Origin: CAZLKN01 sp964560135
GTDB lineage: Bacteria > Actinomycetota > JAICYB01
DNA: 64,000 bases
Reading direction: 5' to 3'
NCBI GenBank assembly: GCA_964560135.1
Contig: CAZLKN010000005.1
Location: 47,835-111,834 of the forward strand
The position numbers and the translations under genes are program-made. Position 1 is the stretch's first letter. Each line of letters starts with the position of its first letter. This document shows, piece by piece, positions 52,893-61,043 of the stretch. A model generated the notes under the pieces. That model saw nothing but the letters and a program-made list of their open reading frames with translations. It was not told where the DNA came from and did no database searches.

Positions 52893-54179
52893 CTACTTGA
52901 GGAAACCCTCGTAGTGCCGCATCAGGAGCTGGGACTCGAGTTGGCGCATCGTCTCGAGAGCGACACCCACGGCGATGAGGATCGTGATGCCGCCGAACGG
53001 GAACGTGTGCGGTGGGATCCGCGTGATCGCGGCGACCACCGACGGGATGACGGCGACGGAGGCGAGGAAGAGGCTTCCGGGGACGGTGAGACGGTTGAGC
53101 ACCTTGTTCAGGTACTCGGCCGTCGGGCGGCCGGGACGGATACCCGGGATGAATCCTCCGTACTTCCGGATGTAGTCGGCCTGCTGCACGGGATTGAAGG
53201 TGATCGCGACGTAGAAGAAGGTGAACAGCAGGATCAGGATGAAGTACAGCAGGATGTACGGGACGCTTGCAGCGTTCACGAAGTAGCGCTCGGTGAAGTC
53301 GCGAAGGCCCTGCCAGGGAGCGGCGCTGGAGATCAGCACCGGGATGTACAGCACGGACGAGGCGAAGATGATCGGGATCACACCCGCCTGGTTGACCTTG
53401 ATCGGGATATAGGTCGACCCCCCACCCATCATCCGTCGTCCGACGATCCGCTTCGCGTACTGCACGGGGATCCGGCGCTGTCCCTGTTCGACGAGCACAA
53501 CGGCCACCGTGATCCCGATGCCGATGAGCAGGAAGAAGATCGACCCGGCGGTGCCGATGGTCGAGTACACGACGGCGGCCTGGCCCGGCATCTCCGCGAT
53601 GATGCTGGCGAAGATCAAAAGCGACATGCCGTTGCCGATACCCCGCTGCGTGATTAGCTCACCCAGCCACATGATGAGTCCGGTTCCGGCGGTCAGCGTG
53701 AGCACGATCAACCCCACGCGGGCCGGGGTGAAGTTCGGGATCAGGTCGACACCGAAGTTCTCCGGGTTGTGGAACAGGAAGACCAGCCCGGTGGACTGGA
53801 TGAGAGCCAGGACGATCGTCATATACCGGGTCCACTGGGTGATCTTGCGGTAGCCGACCTCGCCCTGCTTCTGCCATTCCTCGATCTTCGGGATCACCAC
53901 GGCGAGCAACTGCATGATGATCGACGCCGTAATGTACGGCATGATCCCCAGCGCGAACACGGCGAACCGAGTGAGCGCTCCTCCCGAGAACAGGTTCAGG
54001 AACGAAACGACCCCACCGGCCTCCTGGCCCTGCTCGACGAGTTGCTGGACGGAGGCGTGGTCGATCCCCGGGTTGGGGATGTGGGCACCGAGACGGTACA
54101 GGCCCAGGACGAACAGGGTGAACAGGATCTTCCGTCTGAGATCGGGGACCTTGAATGCGTTGCGGAGCGCTGAGAGCAC
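52893..54179 (-). CDS. secY: Protein translocase subunit SecY
   Basis: 428 residues with ten transmembrane helices, the pore of the Sec channel. KILFTLFVLGLYRLGAHIPNPG, GIMPYITASIIMQLL, QRRIPVQYAKRIVGR and the cytoplasmic loop KKYG-type YIRKYGGFIPGIRPG are conserved. GTG start at 54179 directly after rplO. Ends MRHYEGFLK. Confidence 0.97.
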   Translation of the reverse strand: MLSALRNAFKVPDLRRKILFTLFVLGLYRLGAHIPNPGIDHASVQQLVEQGQEAGGVVSFLNLFSGGALTRFAVFALGIMPYITASIIMQLLAVVIPKIEEWQKQGEVGYRKITQWTRYMTIVLALIQSTGLVFLFHNPENFGVDLIPNFTPARVGLIVLTLTAGTGLIMWLGELITQRGIGNGMSLLIFASIIAEMPGQAAVVYSTIGTAGSIFFLLIGIGITVAVVLVEQGQRRIPVQYAKRIVGRRMMGGGSTYIPIKVNQAGVIPIIFASSVLYIPVLISSAAPWQGLRDFTERYFVNAASVPYILLYFILILLFTFFYVAITFNPVQQADYIRKYGGFIPGIRPGRPTAEYLNKVLNRLTVPGSLFLASVAVIPSVVAAITRIPPHTFPFGGITILIAVGVALETMRQLESQLLMRHYEGFLK

Positions 54180-54182
54180 GGG

Positions 54183-54620
54183 CTAGATCACCTCGGCTGT
54201 TCCACCCGCGCGGCGGATCTTCTCGGAGGCCTGTTCGGAGAACGCGTTCGCCTTGACGGTGATCGCCTTGGAGATGTCGCCCTGACCGAGGACCTTCACC
54301 GGCATGTTCTTCCGCACGATCCCCCTGCGCTGAAGCTCCTGGGGGTCCACCACGGCCCCCGGGTCGAAGGTCGCTTCCAGCCGGGCCACATTCACCACAG
54401 TGTATTCCAGCCTGTTGCGGGGCGTGAATCCACCCCACTTGGGCAGCCGGCGCTGGAGCGGCATCTGGCCGCCCTCGAACCCGGCCGGGACGGTTCCGCG
54501 GGCCTTCTGGCCCTTCATCCCGCGGCCGGAGGTCTTCCCCATCCCTGAGGCGTTGCCGCGGCCGACGCGCTTGCGCCGTCGCTTGGATCCGGGGGCGGGT
54601 TTGAGGTCGTGGAGCTTCAT
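54183..54620 (-). CDS. rplO: 50S ribosomal protein L15
   Basis: 145 residues. KLHDLKPAPGSKRRRKRVGRG start, GRGMKGQKARGTVPAGFEGG and QMPLQRRLPKWGGFTPRNR are diagnostic. ATG at 54620 shares one base with the rpmD stop. Confidence 0.97.
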   Translation of the reverse strand: MKLHDLKPAPGSKRRRKRVGRGNASGMGKTSGRGMKGQKARGTVPAGFEGGQMPLQRRLPKWGGFTPRNRLEYTVVNVARLEATFDPGAVVDPQELQRRGIVRKNMPVKVLGQGDISKAITVKANAFSEQASEKIRRAGGTAEVI

Positions 54621-54814
54621 CAGGAATCGTTCTCCTCAGCCGGCGCCACCTCAACGAGGTGACGTACCTTGAACACCATGCCCCGGACCGACGGCGTGTC
54701 CTCGTGGAGCGCGCTGTGACCGATCCGGCGCAGCCCGAGCGCTTTCACCGTCCGGCGCTGGTCGCCCGGGCGTCCGATCAGGCTGCGAACCTGGGTCACC
54801 TTGATCCTGCCCAT
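54620..54814 (-). CDS. rpmD: 50S ribosomal protein L30
   Basis: 64 residues. RIKVTQVRSLIGRPGDQRRT and LGLRRIGHSALHEDTPSVRG fit L30. The ATG at 54814 overlaps the rpsE stop as TGATG; a GTG one codon upstream is the alternative. Confidence 0.96.
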   Translation of the reverse strand: MGRIKVTQVRSLIGRPGDQRRTVKALGLRRIGHSALHEDTPSVRGMVFKVRHLVEVAPAEENDS

Positions 54815-55605
54815 CACTCCTCCGCGGTGGTCGATCCGGCACCGCCACCGGCCTCTTCGGCCGGGGCGACAGGCTCCTTCGCCGGCGGTGCGGGGGCGGG
54901 GGCGGGGGCCTCCGGCGCCTTGGGCGGTTTGGGGGACTTCGGGGCCGAATCCGCCTTGGGCTTGGCCGGGCCCTTGCCCTTGCGTTCCCGGCCGCCGGCC
55001 TCCGCCTGCTCCTGCCTGGTGGCGGTCTCAGCCTGCCGGGCGCTCTCCAGCCGCCGCATCATCATGGGGGACGTCACATCCTCGATGGCCTTGCCGCGGA
55101 GCCGGGCGACGTCCTCGGGGCGCCGGAGGGACCGCAGCCCGGTCATCGTGGCATGGACGACGTTGATGGGGTTCTTGGTCCCGAGGATCTTCGCGAGGCA
55201 GTCCTCGATACCGGCGCATTCCAGCACAGCCCGGACCGGGCCCCCGGCGATGACCCCGGTCCCCGGGGCGGCCGGCTTCAGCAGAACGCGACCCGCCCCA
55301 TCCTCGCCGATCGTGGCGTGGGGGATGGTCGATCCGATCATCGGGATGGGCGCCATCGAGCGCTTCGCGTACTCGACCGCCTTCTGGATCGCGGACGGAA
55401 CCTCTTTGGCCTTGCCGTAGCCGACGCCGACCCGTCCGGCGCGGTCGCCCACGACGACCAGCGCGGTGAACGAGAACCGCCGGCCACCCTTCTGGACCTT
55501 GGCCACGCGGTTGATCGTGACGACCCGCTCTTCGATCTGCGGACGACCGTCGTCCTGCGAATCGCCGGGGCGGCCCCGTCGGTTGTCTCTCCGTTGCGCG
55601 CTCAG
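54814..55605 (-). CDS. rpsE: 30S ribosomal protein S5, CTG start, long C-terminal tail
   Basis: 263 residues. The conserved IEERVVTINRVAKVQKGGRR lies upstream of the first in-frame ATG/GTG that is strong enough to be a start (the GTG inside NRVAK at 55506), so translation must begin earlier. The only suitable codon is CTG at 55605. It encodes the usual (M)SAQRR opening, follows AAGGAGG by about 9 bases, and overlaps the rplR stop as CTGA. Residues to about 195 are normal S5 (IGEDGAGRVLLKPA, NPINVVHATMTGL); the last 65 or so are Lys/Pro/Ala/Glu-rich. Confidence 0.9.
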   Translation of the reverse strand: MSAQRRDNRRGRPGDSQDDGRPQIEERVVTINRVAKVQKGGRRFSFTALVVVGDRAGRVGVGYGKAKEVPSAIQKAVEYAKRSMAPIPMIGSTIPHATIGEDGAGRVLLKPAAPGTGVIAGGPVRAVLECAGIEDCLAKILGTKNPINVVHATMTGLRSLRRPEDVARLRGKAIEDVTSPMMMRRLESARQAETATRQEQAEAGGRERKGKGPAKPKADSAPKSPKPPKAPEAPAPAPAPPAKEPVAPAEEAGGGAGSTTAEE

Positions 55606-55988
55606 AACTGCAGCCCTCCTTCACGTGCTCCTTCAGCGAGGGCCTCCACACGGCCGTGGTACGCGAACCCGCCTCGATCGAACGTCACCTTGTCCACACC
55701 GGCGGCCTTCGCACGCTCGGCCGCGAGGGAACCGACCCGCTTCGCCGCTTCCGTCTTCGTCCCACCCTGTCCGCGCAGGGTGCCATCCTGTGTCGATGCT
55801 GCGGCCAGGGTGCGCCCCGTGGTGTCATCGATCACCTGGGCGTAGATGTGCTTGGCGGAGCGGAACACGACCAGCCGCGGGCGCCCGGGGATGCCCATGA
55901 CCCGCTTGCGCACGCGCCGGTGCCGGCGCACCCGCGAGGCCCTGCGGTCCTGCGACTTCCGCCGCGCCGAGAGTGATGCCGTCGCCAT
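55602..55988 (-). CDS. rplR: 50S ribosomal protein L18
   Basis: 128 residues. RRHRRVRKRVMGIPGRPRLV, FRSAKHIYAQVIDD and VDKVTFDRGGFAYHGRVEAL are typical; binds 5S rRNA. ATG at 55988. Its TGA is embedded in the CTGA that carries the rpsE start. Confidence 0.97.
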   Translation of the reverse strand: MATASLSARRKSQDRRASRVRRHRRVRKRVMGIPGRPRLVVFRSAKHIYAQVIDDTTGRTLAAASTQDGTLRGQGGTKTEAAKRVGSLAAERAKAAGVDKVTFDRGGFAYHGRVEALAEGAREGGLQF

Positions 55989-55990
55989 GA

Positions 55991-56527
55991 CTACTTCGCC
56001 GCCTTCCCGACCTTGCGCTTGATGTGCTCACCTTCGTACCGGATTCCCTTGCCCTTGTAGGGCTCGGGGGGCCGGACCTTGCGGACGTCGGCCGCCACCT
56101 GTCCGACGAGCTCCTTCGAAGCACCCTTGACCACGATCTTCGTGGGGGCCGGAACCTCGAACGTGATGCCCTGGGGCGGAGCCATGTGCACCGGATGCGA
56201 GTAGCCCACCTGAAGCTGGAGCTCCTGACCCTGGAGTGCGGCCCGATACCCGACTCCGTGGATCTCGAGGGACTTCTCGAATCCCTCGGAGACACCCTTG
56301 ACGAGATTGGCGACGAGGGCGCGGGTCAGCCCGTGGAACGCCTTCTCCCGGCGGGCATCCGTACGACGGACGACGTGAAGCGTGTCGTCCTCGCGGAGCA
56401 CCTCCACGATCGCCGGGAACCGCGCCTCGAGCTCCCCGAGGGGACCCTTCGCGCGCACGCAACCGGGCTCGATGCGGATGTCGACCCCGCTCGGGATCGC
56501 GATCGGTACCTTGCCTACACGGCTCAT
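55991..56527 (-). CDS. rplF: 50S ribosomal protein L6
   Basis: 178 residues. SRVGKVPIAIPSGVDI start, GVSEGFEKSLEIHGVGYRA and the end EPYKGKGIRYEGEHIKRKVG. The ATG at 56527 gives the family start; the frame continues 20 codons upstream without relevance. Confidence 0.97.
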   Translation of the reverse strand: MSRVGKVPIAIPSGVDIRIEPGCVRAKGPLGELEARFPAIVEVLREDDTLHVVRRTDARREKAFHGLTRALVANLVKGVSEGFEKSLEIHGVGYRAALQGQELQLQVGYSHPVHMAPPQGITFEVPAPTKIVVKGASKELVGQVAADVRKVRPPEPYKGKGIRYEGEHIKRKVGKAAK

Positions 56528-56537
56528 GTGCTCAACC

Positions 56538-56945
56538 TCACCAGACCTCGCAGAGGACTTCACCGCCGACGTTCTGCCGCCGGGCATCCCGGTCGGCCAG
56601 CACGCCTCGGGACGTCGAAACGACGGCGATACCCAGACCCCCCTGCACCCGCGGCAGGTCGCTTCGGTTCTTGAAGACCCGGAGACCGGGCTTCGAGACG
56701 CGACGCAATCCCGTGATGACCGGACGGCGTTCGGGGGTGTACTTCAGCTTCACGACGATCTCGGACTGCACACCCGCGGGGACGACCTCGACGTCGTCGA
56801 GGTACCCCTCCGCGACGAGGATCTCGGCGAGGCGGACCTTCAGCTTCGAGTGCGGGATACGCACCTCGCTGTGCCTCGCCTGCAAGCCGTTGCGGATCCT
56901 CGTGAGCATGTCCGCGATCGGATCGGTGATGACTCCGGTTCCCAT
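56538..56945 (-). CDS. rpsH: 30S ribosomal protein S8
   Basis: 135 residues. DPIADMLTRIRNGLQARH start and the end STSRGVLADRDARRQNVGGE with the conserved Ser-rich rRNA contact. ATG at 56945 abuts the rpsZ stop. S8 can repress spc operons in E. coli by binding its mRNA; no such hairpin is visible at rplE here. Confidence 0.97.
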   Translation of the reverse strand: MGTGVITDPIADMLTRIRNGLQARHSEVRIPHSKLKVRLAEILVAEGYLDDVEVVPAGVQSEIVVKLKYTPERRPVITGLRRVSKPGLRVFKNRSDLPRVQGGLGIAVVSTSRGVLADRDARRQNVGGEVLCEVW

Positions 56946-57134
56946 CTACCAGCTCGCCTTCTTGAGACCCGGGACCTCGCCGGCGTGCACCAGCTCCCGG
57001 AAGCAGATCCGACAGAGCTCGAACTTCCGGTACACGGCCCGCGGCCTGCCGCAGCGCCGGCACCGTGTGTACTTGCGCACACGGAACTTCGGCTCCTTGT
57101 TGAAGGTCTTCTCGTACAACGCTTTCCTGGTCAT
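56946..57134 (-). CDS. rpsZ: 30S ribosomal protein S14, zinc type Z
   Basis: 62 residues. The short zinc-binding S14 variant: C25/C28 in YTRCRRCGRPRAVYRKF and C41/C44 in LCRICFREL, ending PGLKKASW. Actinobacteria often carry a second, zinc-free S14 elsewhere as a zinc-starvation substitute. ATG at 57134. Confidence 0.97.
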   Translation of the reverse strand: MTRKALYEKTFNKEPKFRVRKYTRCRRCGRPRAVYRKFELCRICFRELVHAGEVPGLKKASW

Positions 57135-57151
57135 GTGCAGATCCCTCTCAT

Positions 57152-57814
57152 CTACGCCTGCGCGGCGGCCCGCTCCCTGAACGGGAAGCCCATCGCCCTC
57201 AACAGCTCATAGCCTTCCTCGGGGTCCCGGGCCGTCGTGACGAACGTGATGTCCATCCCGAGTTGGCGATCGACCTTGTCGTACTCGATCTCGGGGAAGA
57301 TGAGCTGCTCGGTGACACCCAGTGTGTAGTTCCCGTTGGCATCGAAGGCGGACGGGTTGAGGCCCCGGAAGTCGCGGATCCTGGGCAGCGCCACCGACAG
57401 CAGGCGGTCGGCGAACTCCCACATCCGGTTCCCGCGGAGCGTGACCTTCGCGCCGATGGACTGGCCCTCGCGGATCTTGAAACCCGCCACGGACTTGCGC
57501 GCACGCGTCACCACGGGCCGCTGGCCGGCGATCGTCTGGAGATCCCGCGTCGCGATCTCGATGAGCCGGTTGTCCCGGATGGCCTCGCCGAGGCCCATGT
57601 TGATCACGACCTTCTCCAGCCGCGGCACCTGCATGATGTTGCCGTACCCGAACCGTTCCACCAGCGCGGGAACGATCTCGGCGCGGTACCGCTCATGCAA
57701 CCGGGGCGTGTATCCGGCGGCGAGGTCTGCGCGGAACCCGGCGCCCGACTCGGCCTTCTTCCCGGCCTTGTCGGCGCCCTCCGGAGCAGCGTCCTCTTTC
57801 TTCTTCTTCGCCAT
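57152..57814 (-). CDS. rplE: 50S ribosomal protein L5
   Basis: 220 residues, with a roughly 28-residue Lys/Ala/Glu-rich N-terminal extension (AKKKKEDAAPEGADKAGKK) before the conserved body RLHERYRAEIVPALVERFGY. KVVINMGLGEAIRDNRL, TRARKSVAGFKIREG and MDITFVTTARDPEEGYELL follow. The ATG at 57814 is taken for SD and position (4 bases after the rplX stop); a shorter start is not supported by an in-frame ATG/GTG. Confidence 0.95.
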   Translation of the reverse strand: MAKKKKEDAAPEGADKAGKKAESGAGFRADLAAGYTPRLHERYRAEIVPALVERFGYGNIMQVPRLEKVVINMGLGEAIRDNRLIEIATRDLQTIAGQRPVVTRARKSVAGFKIREGQSIGAKVTLRGNRMWEFADRLLSVALPRIRDFRGLNPSAFDANGNYTLGVTEQLIFPEIEYDKVDRQLGMDITFVTTARDPEEGYELLRAMGFPFRERAAAQA

Positions 57815-57818
57815 GTCT

Positions 57819-58148
57819 CTACAGCTCCCCGCCGCACTTGCGGCAGATCCGTGTCTTCGTTCCGTCTTCCAGGGCCTGGTAGCCGACGCGCGTGGGACCG
57901 CACGACGGGCAGACGATCTGGACGTTCGAGATGGGAACGTAGGCTTCCTTCTCGATGATGCCACCTTCCTGGCCGGCCCGCCCGCGGGCCGAACGCAGCT
58001 TCATGTGACGCCGGACGAAGTTGACGTGCTCGATCAGCAGCCGCTCTTCGCGGGGCAGGACGCTCAGTACGCGCCCCTCCTTGCCGCGCTCCTTGCCCGT
58101 CATCACACGGACGGTGTCTCCGCGACGGATCTTCTGTTTGATTGCCAT
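57819..58148 (-). CDS. rplX: 50S ribosomal protein L24
   Basis: 109 residues. KIRRGDTVRVMTGKERGKEG KOW motif and a C-terminal zinc-ribbon-like CPSCGPTRVGYQ plus ICRKCGGEL. Early-assembly protein of the 50S subunit. The ATG at 58148 overlaps the rplN stop by one base. Confidence 0.97.
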   Translation of the reverse strand: MAIKQKIRRGDTVRVMTGKERGKEGRVLSVLPREERLLIEHVNFVRRHMKLRSARGRAGQEGGIIEKEAYVPISNVQIVCPSCGPTRVGYQALEDGTKTRICRKCGGEL

Positions 58149-58516
58149 CACAAGACCTCCGGCGCGAGCGACACGATCCTCATGAACTTCTTGTCCCGCA
58201 ACTCCCGGGCCACCGGTCCGAAGATGCGGGTGCCCCTGGGGTTGCCGTTCTCGTCGATGATCACGATCGCGTTGTCGTCGAACTTGATGTAGGAGCCGTC
58301 CTGACGACGGGTTTCTTTGGCGGTACGAACGACAACGCCCTTGATCACCGTTCCCTTGGACACGGCTCCTCCCGGGACCGCGTCCTTCACGGTGCCCACC
58401 ACGATATCTCCGACTCCCGCGTAACGGCGGGCCGAGCCTCCGAGGACGCGGATCACCAGCACCTGGCGAGCGCCGGTGTTGTCCGCGACCCGTACCCTGC
58501 TCTCCTGCTGGATCAC
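58148..58516 (-). CDS. rplN: 50S ribosomal protein L14
   Basis: 122 residues. IQQESRVRVADNTGARQVLV start, GDIVVGTVKDAVPGGAVSKG and RGTRIFGPVARELRDKKFM. GTG start at 58516 overlaps the rpsQ stop as GTGA. Confidence 0.97.
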   Translation of the reverse strand: MIQQESRVRVADNTGARQVLVIRVLGGSARRYAGVGDIVVGTVKDAVPGGAVSKGTVIKGVVVRTAKETRRQDGSYIKFDDNAIVIIDENGNPRGTRIFGPVARELRDKKFMRIVSLAPEVL

Positions 58517-58782
58517 TCGCGTGCCCTTTCCACGACCTCGACCACACGCCAGCGCTTGAGCTTGGAGAGCGGTCGGATCTCCGCGATGCGCACGCGGTCA
58601 CCCGTGCGGCACTCATTCGCGTCATCGTGCGCGTAGAACTTCCGTTGCCTCCGTACGGCCTTGGCGTACAACGGATGGCGACCTGTGGTCTCCACCTCCA
58701 CCACGACCGTCTTGTCCATCTTGTTGGACACGACCTGGCCGAGGCGCGTCTTGCGCTGACCGCGGGTCTGCGCCTCACTCAC
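58513..58782 (-). CDS. rpsQ: 30S ribosomal protein S17
   Basis: 89 residues. RKTRLGQVVSNKMDKTVVVE, HPLYAKAVRRQRKFYAHDD and VRIAEIRPLSKLKRW. The GTG at 58782 has GGAGGTGGAG upstream and overlaps the rpmC end by 8 bases; an in-frame ATG 6 codons further upstream is less likely. Confidence 0.96.
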   Translation of the reverse strand: MSEAQTRGQRKTRLGQVVSNKMDKTVVVEVETTGRHPLYAKAVRRQRKFYAHDDANECRTGDRVRIAEIRPLSKLKRWRVVEVVERARE

Positions 58783-59044
58783 CGTTCTCCACCTCCGCAT
58801 CGGCCTGGCCCGAAGCGCCCACCTGCTCCAGCCGGCGCTCCTCTTCTTCGAACGCTTCGATCTCCCGCTCACGGATCACCGTGCGGATCCGTCCAACGTC
58901 ACGCTTGGCCCGCTGCAGACGCTTGTAGTCGTCGAGCTGGCCGGTGGCGAGGCGGAACCGCAGGTTGAAGACCTCTTCCTTCGTCTCGGCGAGCTTCAGG
59001 TACAGGTCCTCGGTGTCCAGATCTCTCAGCTCGGCGGGCTTCAT
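58775..59044 (-). CDS. rpmC: 50S ribosomal protein L29, acidic tail
   Basis: 89 residues against about 65. ELRDLDTEDLYLKLAETKEE and FNLRFRLATGQLDDYKRL are L29. The last 25 residues (FEEEERRLEQVGASGQADAE) are acidic and extend the usual end. Sits at the exit of the tunnel near L23. ATG at 59044 overlaps the rplP stop by ATGA. Confidence 0.95.
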   Translation of the reverse strand: MKPAELRDLDTEDLYLKLAETKEEVFNLRFRLATGQLDDYKRLQRAKRDVGRIRTVIREREIEAFEEEERRLEQVGASGQADAEVENGE

Positions 59045-59460
59045 GTGGGGATCTCACCCCGCTTCAGCACGCGGCAACCGACCGGCAGCTTGTGGGCTGC
59101 GAGACGCAGCGCCTCACGGGCGATCTCCTCGGGGACGCCGGCGAGCTCGAACATCACGCGGCCGGGACGGATCGCGGCCACCCACTGCTCGGGAGCTCCC
59201 TTCCCGGATCCCATCCGCGTCTCGGCCGGCTTCTCGGTCACGGGACGGTCCGGGAAGATCATCACCCATACCTTCCCGCCTCTCTTGATGTGGCGGGTCA
59301 TGGCGATACGAGCGGCTTCGATCTGCCGGTTCGTGATGTAGCCGTGCTCCAGCGACTGCAGGCCGAAATCGCCGAAGTTCACCTGCGTCCCACCCTTGGG
59401 GCTGGAGCGCAGCTTCGGCCGGTGCTGCTTGCGGTGACGAACCCTCTTCGGCATCAACAT
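59041..59460 (-). CDS. rplP: 50S ribosomal protein L16
   Basis: 139 residues. LMPKRVRHRKQHRPKLRSSP, VNFGDFGLQSLEHGYITNRQ, GKVWVMIFPDRPVTEKP and MGSGKGAPEQWVAAIRPGRV. ATG at 59460, just after the rpsC stop. Contacts A-site tRNA. Confidence 0.97.
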   Translation of the reverse strand: MLMPKRVRHRKQHRPKLRSSPKGGTQVNFGDFGLQSLEHGYITNRQIEAARIAMTRHIKRGGKVWVMIFPDRPVTEKPAETRMGSGKGAPEQWVAAIRPGRVMFELAGVPEEIAREALRLAAHKLPVGCRVLKRGEIPT

Positions 59461-59464
59461 GGCG

Positions 59465-60343
59465 TCAGGACCCCTTCTCCTCGCCACCATCGGCCTGAGG
59501 CGCGGCCTCGGCCTCCGTGGGGGGCGTCGGGGTGGCGGCTTCGGTCGGCGGGGCCTGGGCCTCCGGCGTCGCCGCTGGGGTGGTCTCCGCCGGCGGCTTC
59601 TCGGCCTCGGCGGGCGCCGGCGTCGCAGGCGCCTCCGCGGCCGGACGGCGGCGCGCGCTCCGTCGGCGCACCCGCTCCTGGGCGGCCTTGCGGATGCGCT
59701 CCTCCTCGCGGGTGGGCAGGATCTCACCCTTGTAGATCCAGACCTTCACACCGATGCGACCGTACTTCGTCCGCGATTCGTAGAACCCGTAGTCGACGTC
59801 GGCTCTGAGCGTGGTGAGCGGCACCCGACCGTCCCGGGAAACCTCACGGCGGGCCATCTCGGCCCCTGCCAGGCGGCCGGAGCACTGCACCTTGACGCCC
59901 TTGGCCCCGTAGCGCATCGACTCACCCACCGCACGCTTCATCGCGCGGCGGAACGAGACGCGGCCGGCGATCTGCTCGGCCACCGCCTGGGCGAGCAGCG
60001 GCGCTTCGAGCTGCGGGATCTTCACCTCGAGGGCATCCACCCGCACCTCGCTGGCACCGGTCATCTTCTGGATCTGCTGCTTCAGGTGTTCCACCTCGGC
60101 ACCGCGACGACCGATCACGATCCCCGGGCGAGCGGTGTGGATATCCACGCGGATCCGGTCCCGGGTGCGCTCGATCTCGACGCGCGAGATCCCGGCATGC
60201 GGGAGTTCTTTGCGGATGTAGCTGCGGATCCGTAGATCCTCGTGGAGGTAGTTGCGGTACTCCTTGCGATCCGCGTACCAACGCGCCTTCCAATCGGTCG
60301 TGATCCCGAGTCGGAACCCGTAGGGATTGATCTTCTGACCCAT
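59465..60343 (-). CDS. rpsC: 30S ribosomal protein S3 with long C-terminal tail
   Basis: 292 residues. GQKINPYGFRLGITTDWKAR start, KH-domain RPGIVIGRRGAEVEHLKQQI and the S3 C-terminal domain KVWIYKGEILPTREE end near residue 210. From about 225 to the end runs an Ala/Pro/Glu/Thr-rich low-complexity tail (AEAEKPPAETTPAATPEAQ). The tail would extend near the mRNA entry site. ATG at 60343 overlaps the rplV stop. Confidence 0.97.
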   Translation of the reverse strand: MGQKINPYGFRLGITTDWKARWYADRKEYRNYLHEDLRIRSYIRKELPHAGISRVEIERTRDRIRVDIHTARPGIVIGRRGAEVEHLKQQIQKMTGASEVRVDALEVKIPQLEAPLLAQAVAEQIAGRVSFRRAMKRAVGESMRYGAKGVKVQCSGRLAGAEMARREVSRDGRVPLTTLRADVDYGFYESRTKYGRIGVKVWIYKGEILPTREEERIRKAAQERVRRRSARRRPAAEAPATPAPAEAEKPPAETTPAATPEAQAPPTEAATPTPPTEAEAAPQADGGEEKGS

Positions 60344-60759
60344 CAGGTCGCCTCCTCGTCGTGCGCCCGCACGATGACGGTGATGTGGCTGGTGCGCTTC
60401 CGGATCCGGTAGGCCCGGCCGTAGGCACGTGCGCGCCAGCGCTTCCAGGTCGGGCCCTCGTCCACGAAGACCCGGTAGATGTAGAGCCGGTCCTCAGGGA
60501 GACCGAAGTTGTTGGTGGCGTTGGCCACAGCGGACTCGAGCACCTTGGAAAGCAGGCGTGCGCCGCGCAGCGGCGAGAACGCGAGCAGCCGCCGGGCCTC
60601 GGCCAGGTGCTTGTTCCGGATCACATCCGCAACGCGACGGATCTTGAGCGGGGACATCCGGACGAAACGCGCCACGGCTTTGCCCTCACGGGAGGTATCG
60701 ATCTCCGGCGTGGCCGGCGACTTCCGGTCGCGTCGCGGAGCTTCAGCTCGTCTCGCCAT
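60343..60759 (-). CDS. rplV: 50S ribosomal protein L22
   Basis: 138 residues with about 25 extra N-terminal residues (RRAEAPRRDRKSPATPEID) before EGKAVARFVRMSPLKIRRVA. VLESAVANATNNFGLPEDRL and RKRTSHITVIV follow. The loop reaches the peptide exit tunnel. ATG at 60759, abutting the rpsS stop. Confidence 0.96.
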   Translation of the reverse strand: MARRAEAPRRDRKSPATPEIDTSREGKAVARFVRMSPLKIRRVADVIRNKHLAEARRLLAFSPLRGARLLSKVLESAVANATNNFGLPEDRLYIYRVFVDEGPTWKRWRARAYGRAYRIRKRTSHITVIVRAHDEEAT

Positions 60760-61041
60760 CTATCTCACCCTCGAGGATTTCTCGGCCGAGGCATGCCGCC
60801 GGTAGGTACGGGTCATGGCGAACTCCCCGAGCTTGTGGCCGACCATCGCCTCCGTGACGAACACTGGGACGTGCTTGCGCCCGTCGTGCACGGCGATCGT
60901 GTGACCCACCATATCGGGGGTGATCGTCGAACGGCGTGACCACGTCCGGATCACACGCTTCTGGTTGCGCTCGTTCATCTGCTCCACCTTCTTGGCGAGG
61001 TGGTCGTCGACGAACGGACCCTTCTTCAGGCTCCTCGGCAT
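60760..61041 (-). CDS. rpsS: 30S ribosomal protein S19
   Basis: 93 residues. PRSLKKGPFVDDHLAKKVEQ, IRTWSRRSTITPDMVGHTIA and GHKLGEFAMTRTYRRH are diagnostic. ATG at 61041, 2 bases after the rplB stop. Confidence 0.97.
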   Translation of the reverse strand: MPRSLKKGPFVDDHLAKKVEQMNERNQKRVIRTWSRRSTITPDMVGHTIAVHDGRKHVPVFVTEAMVGHKLGEFAMTRTYRRHASAEKSSRVR

Positions 61042-61043
61042 AC

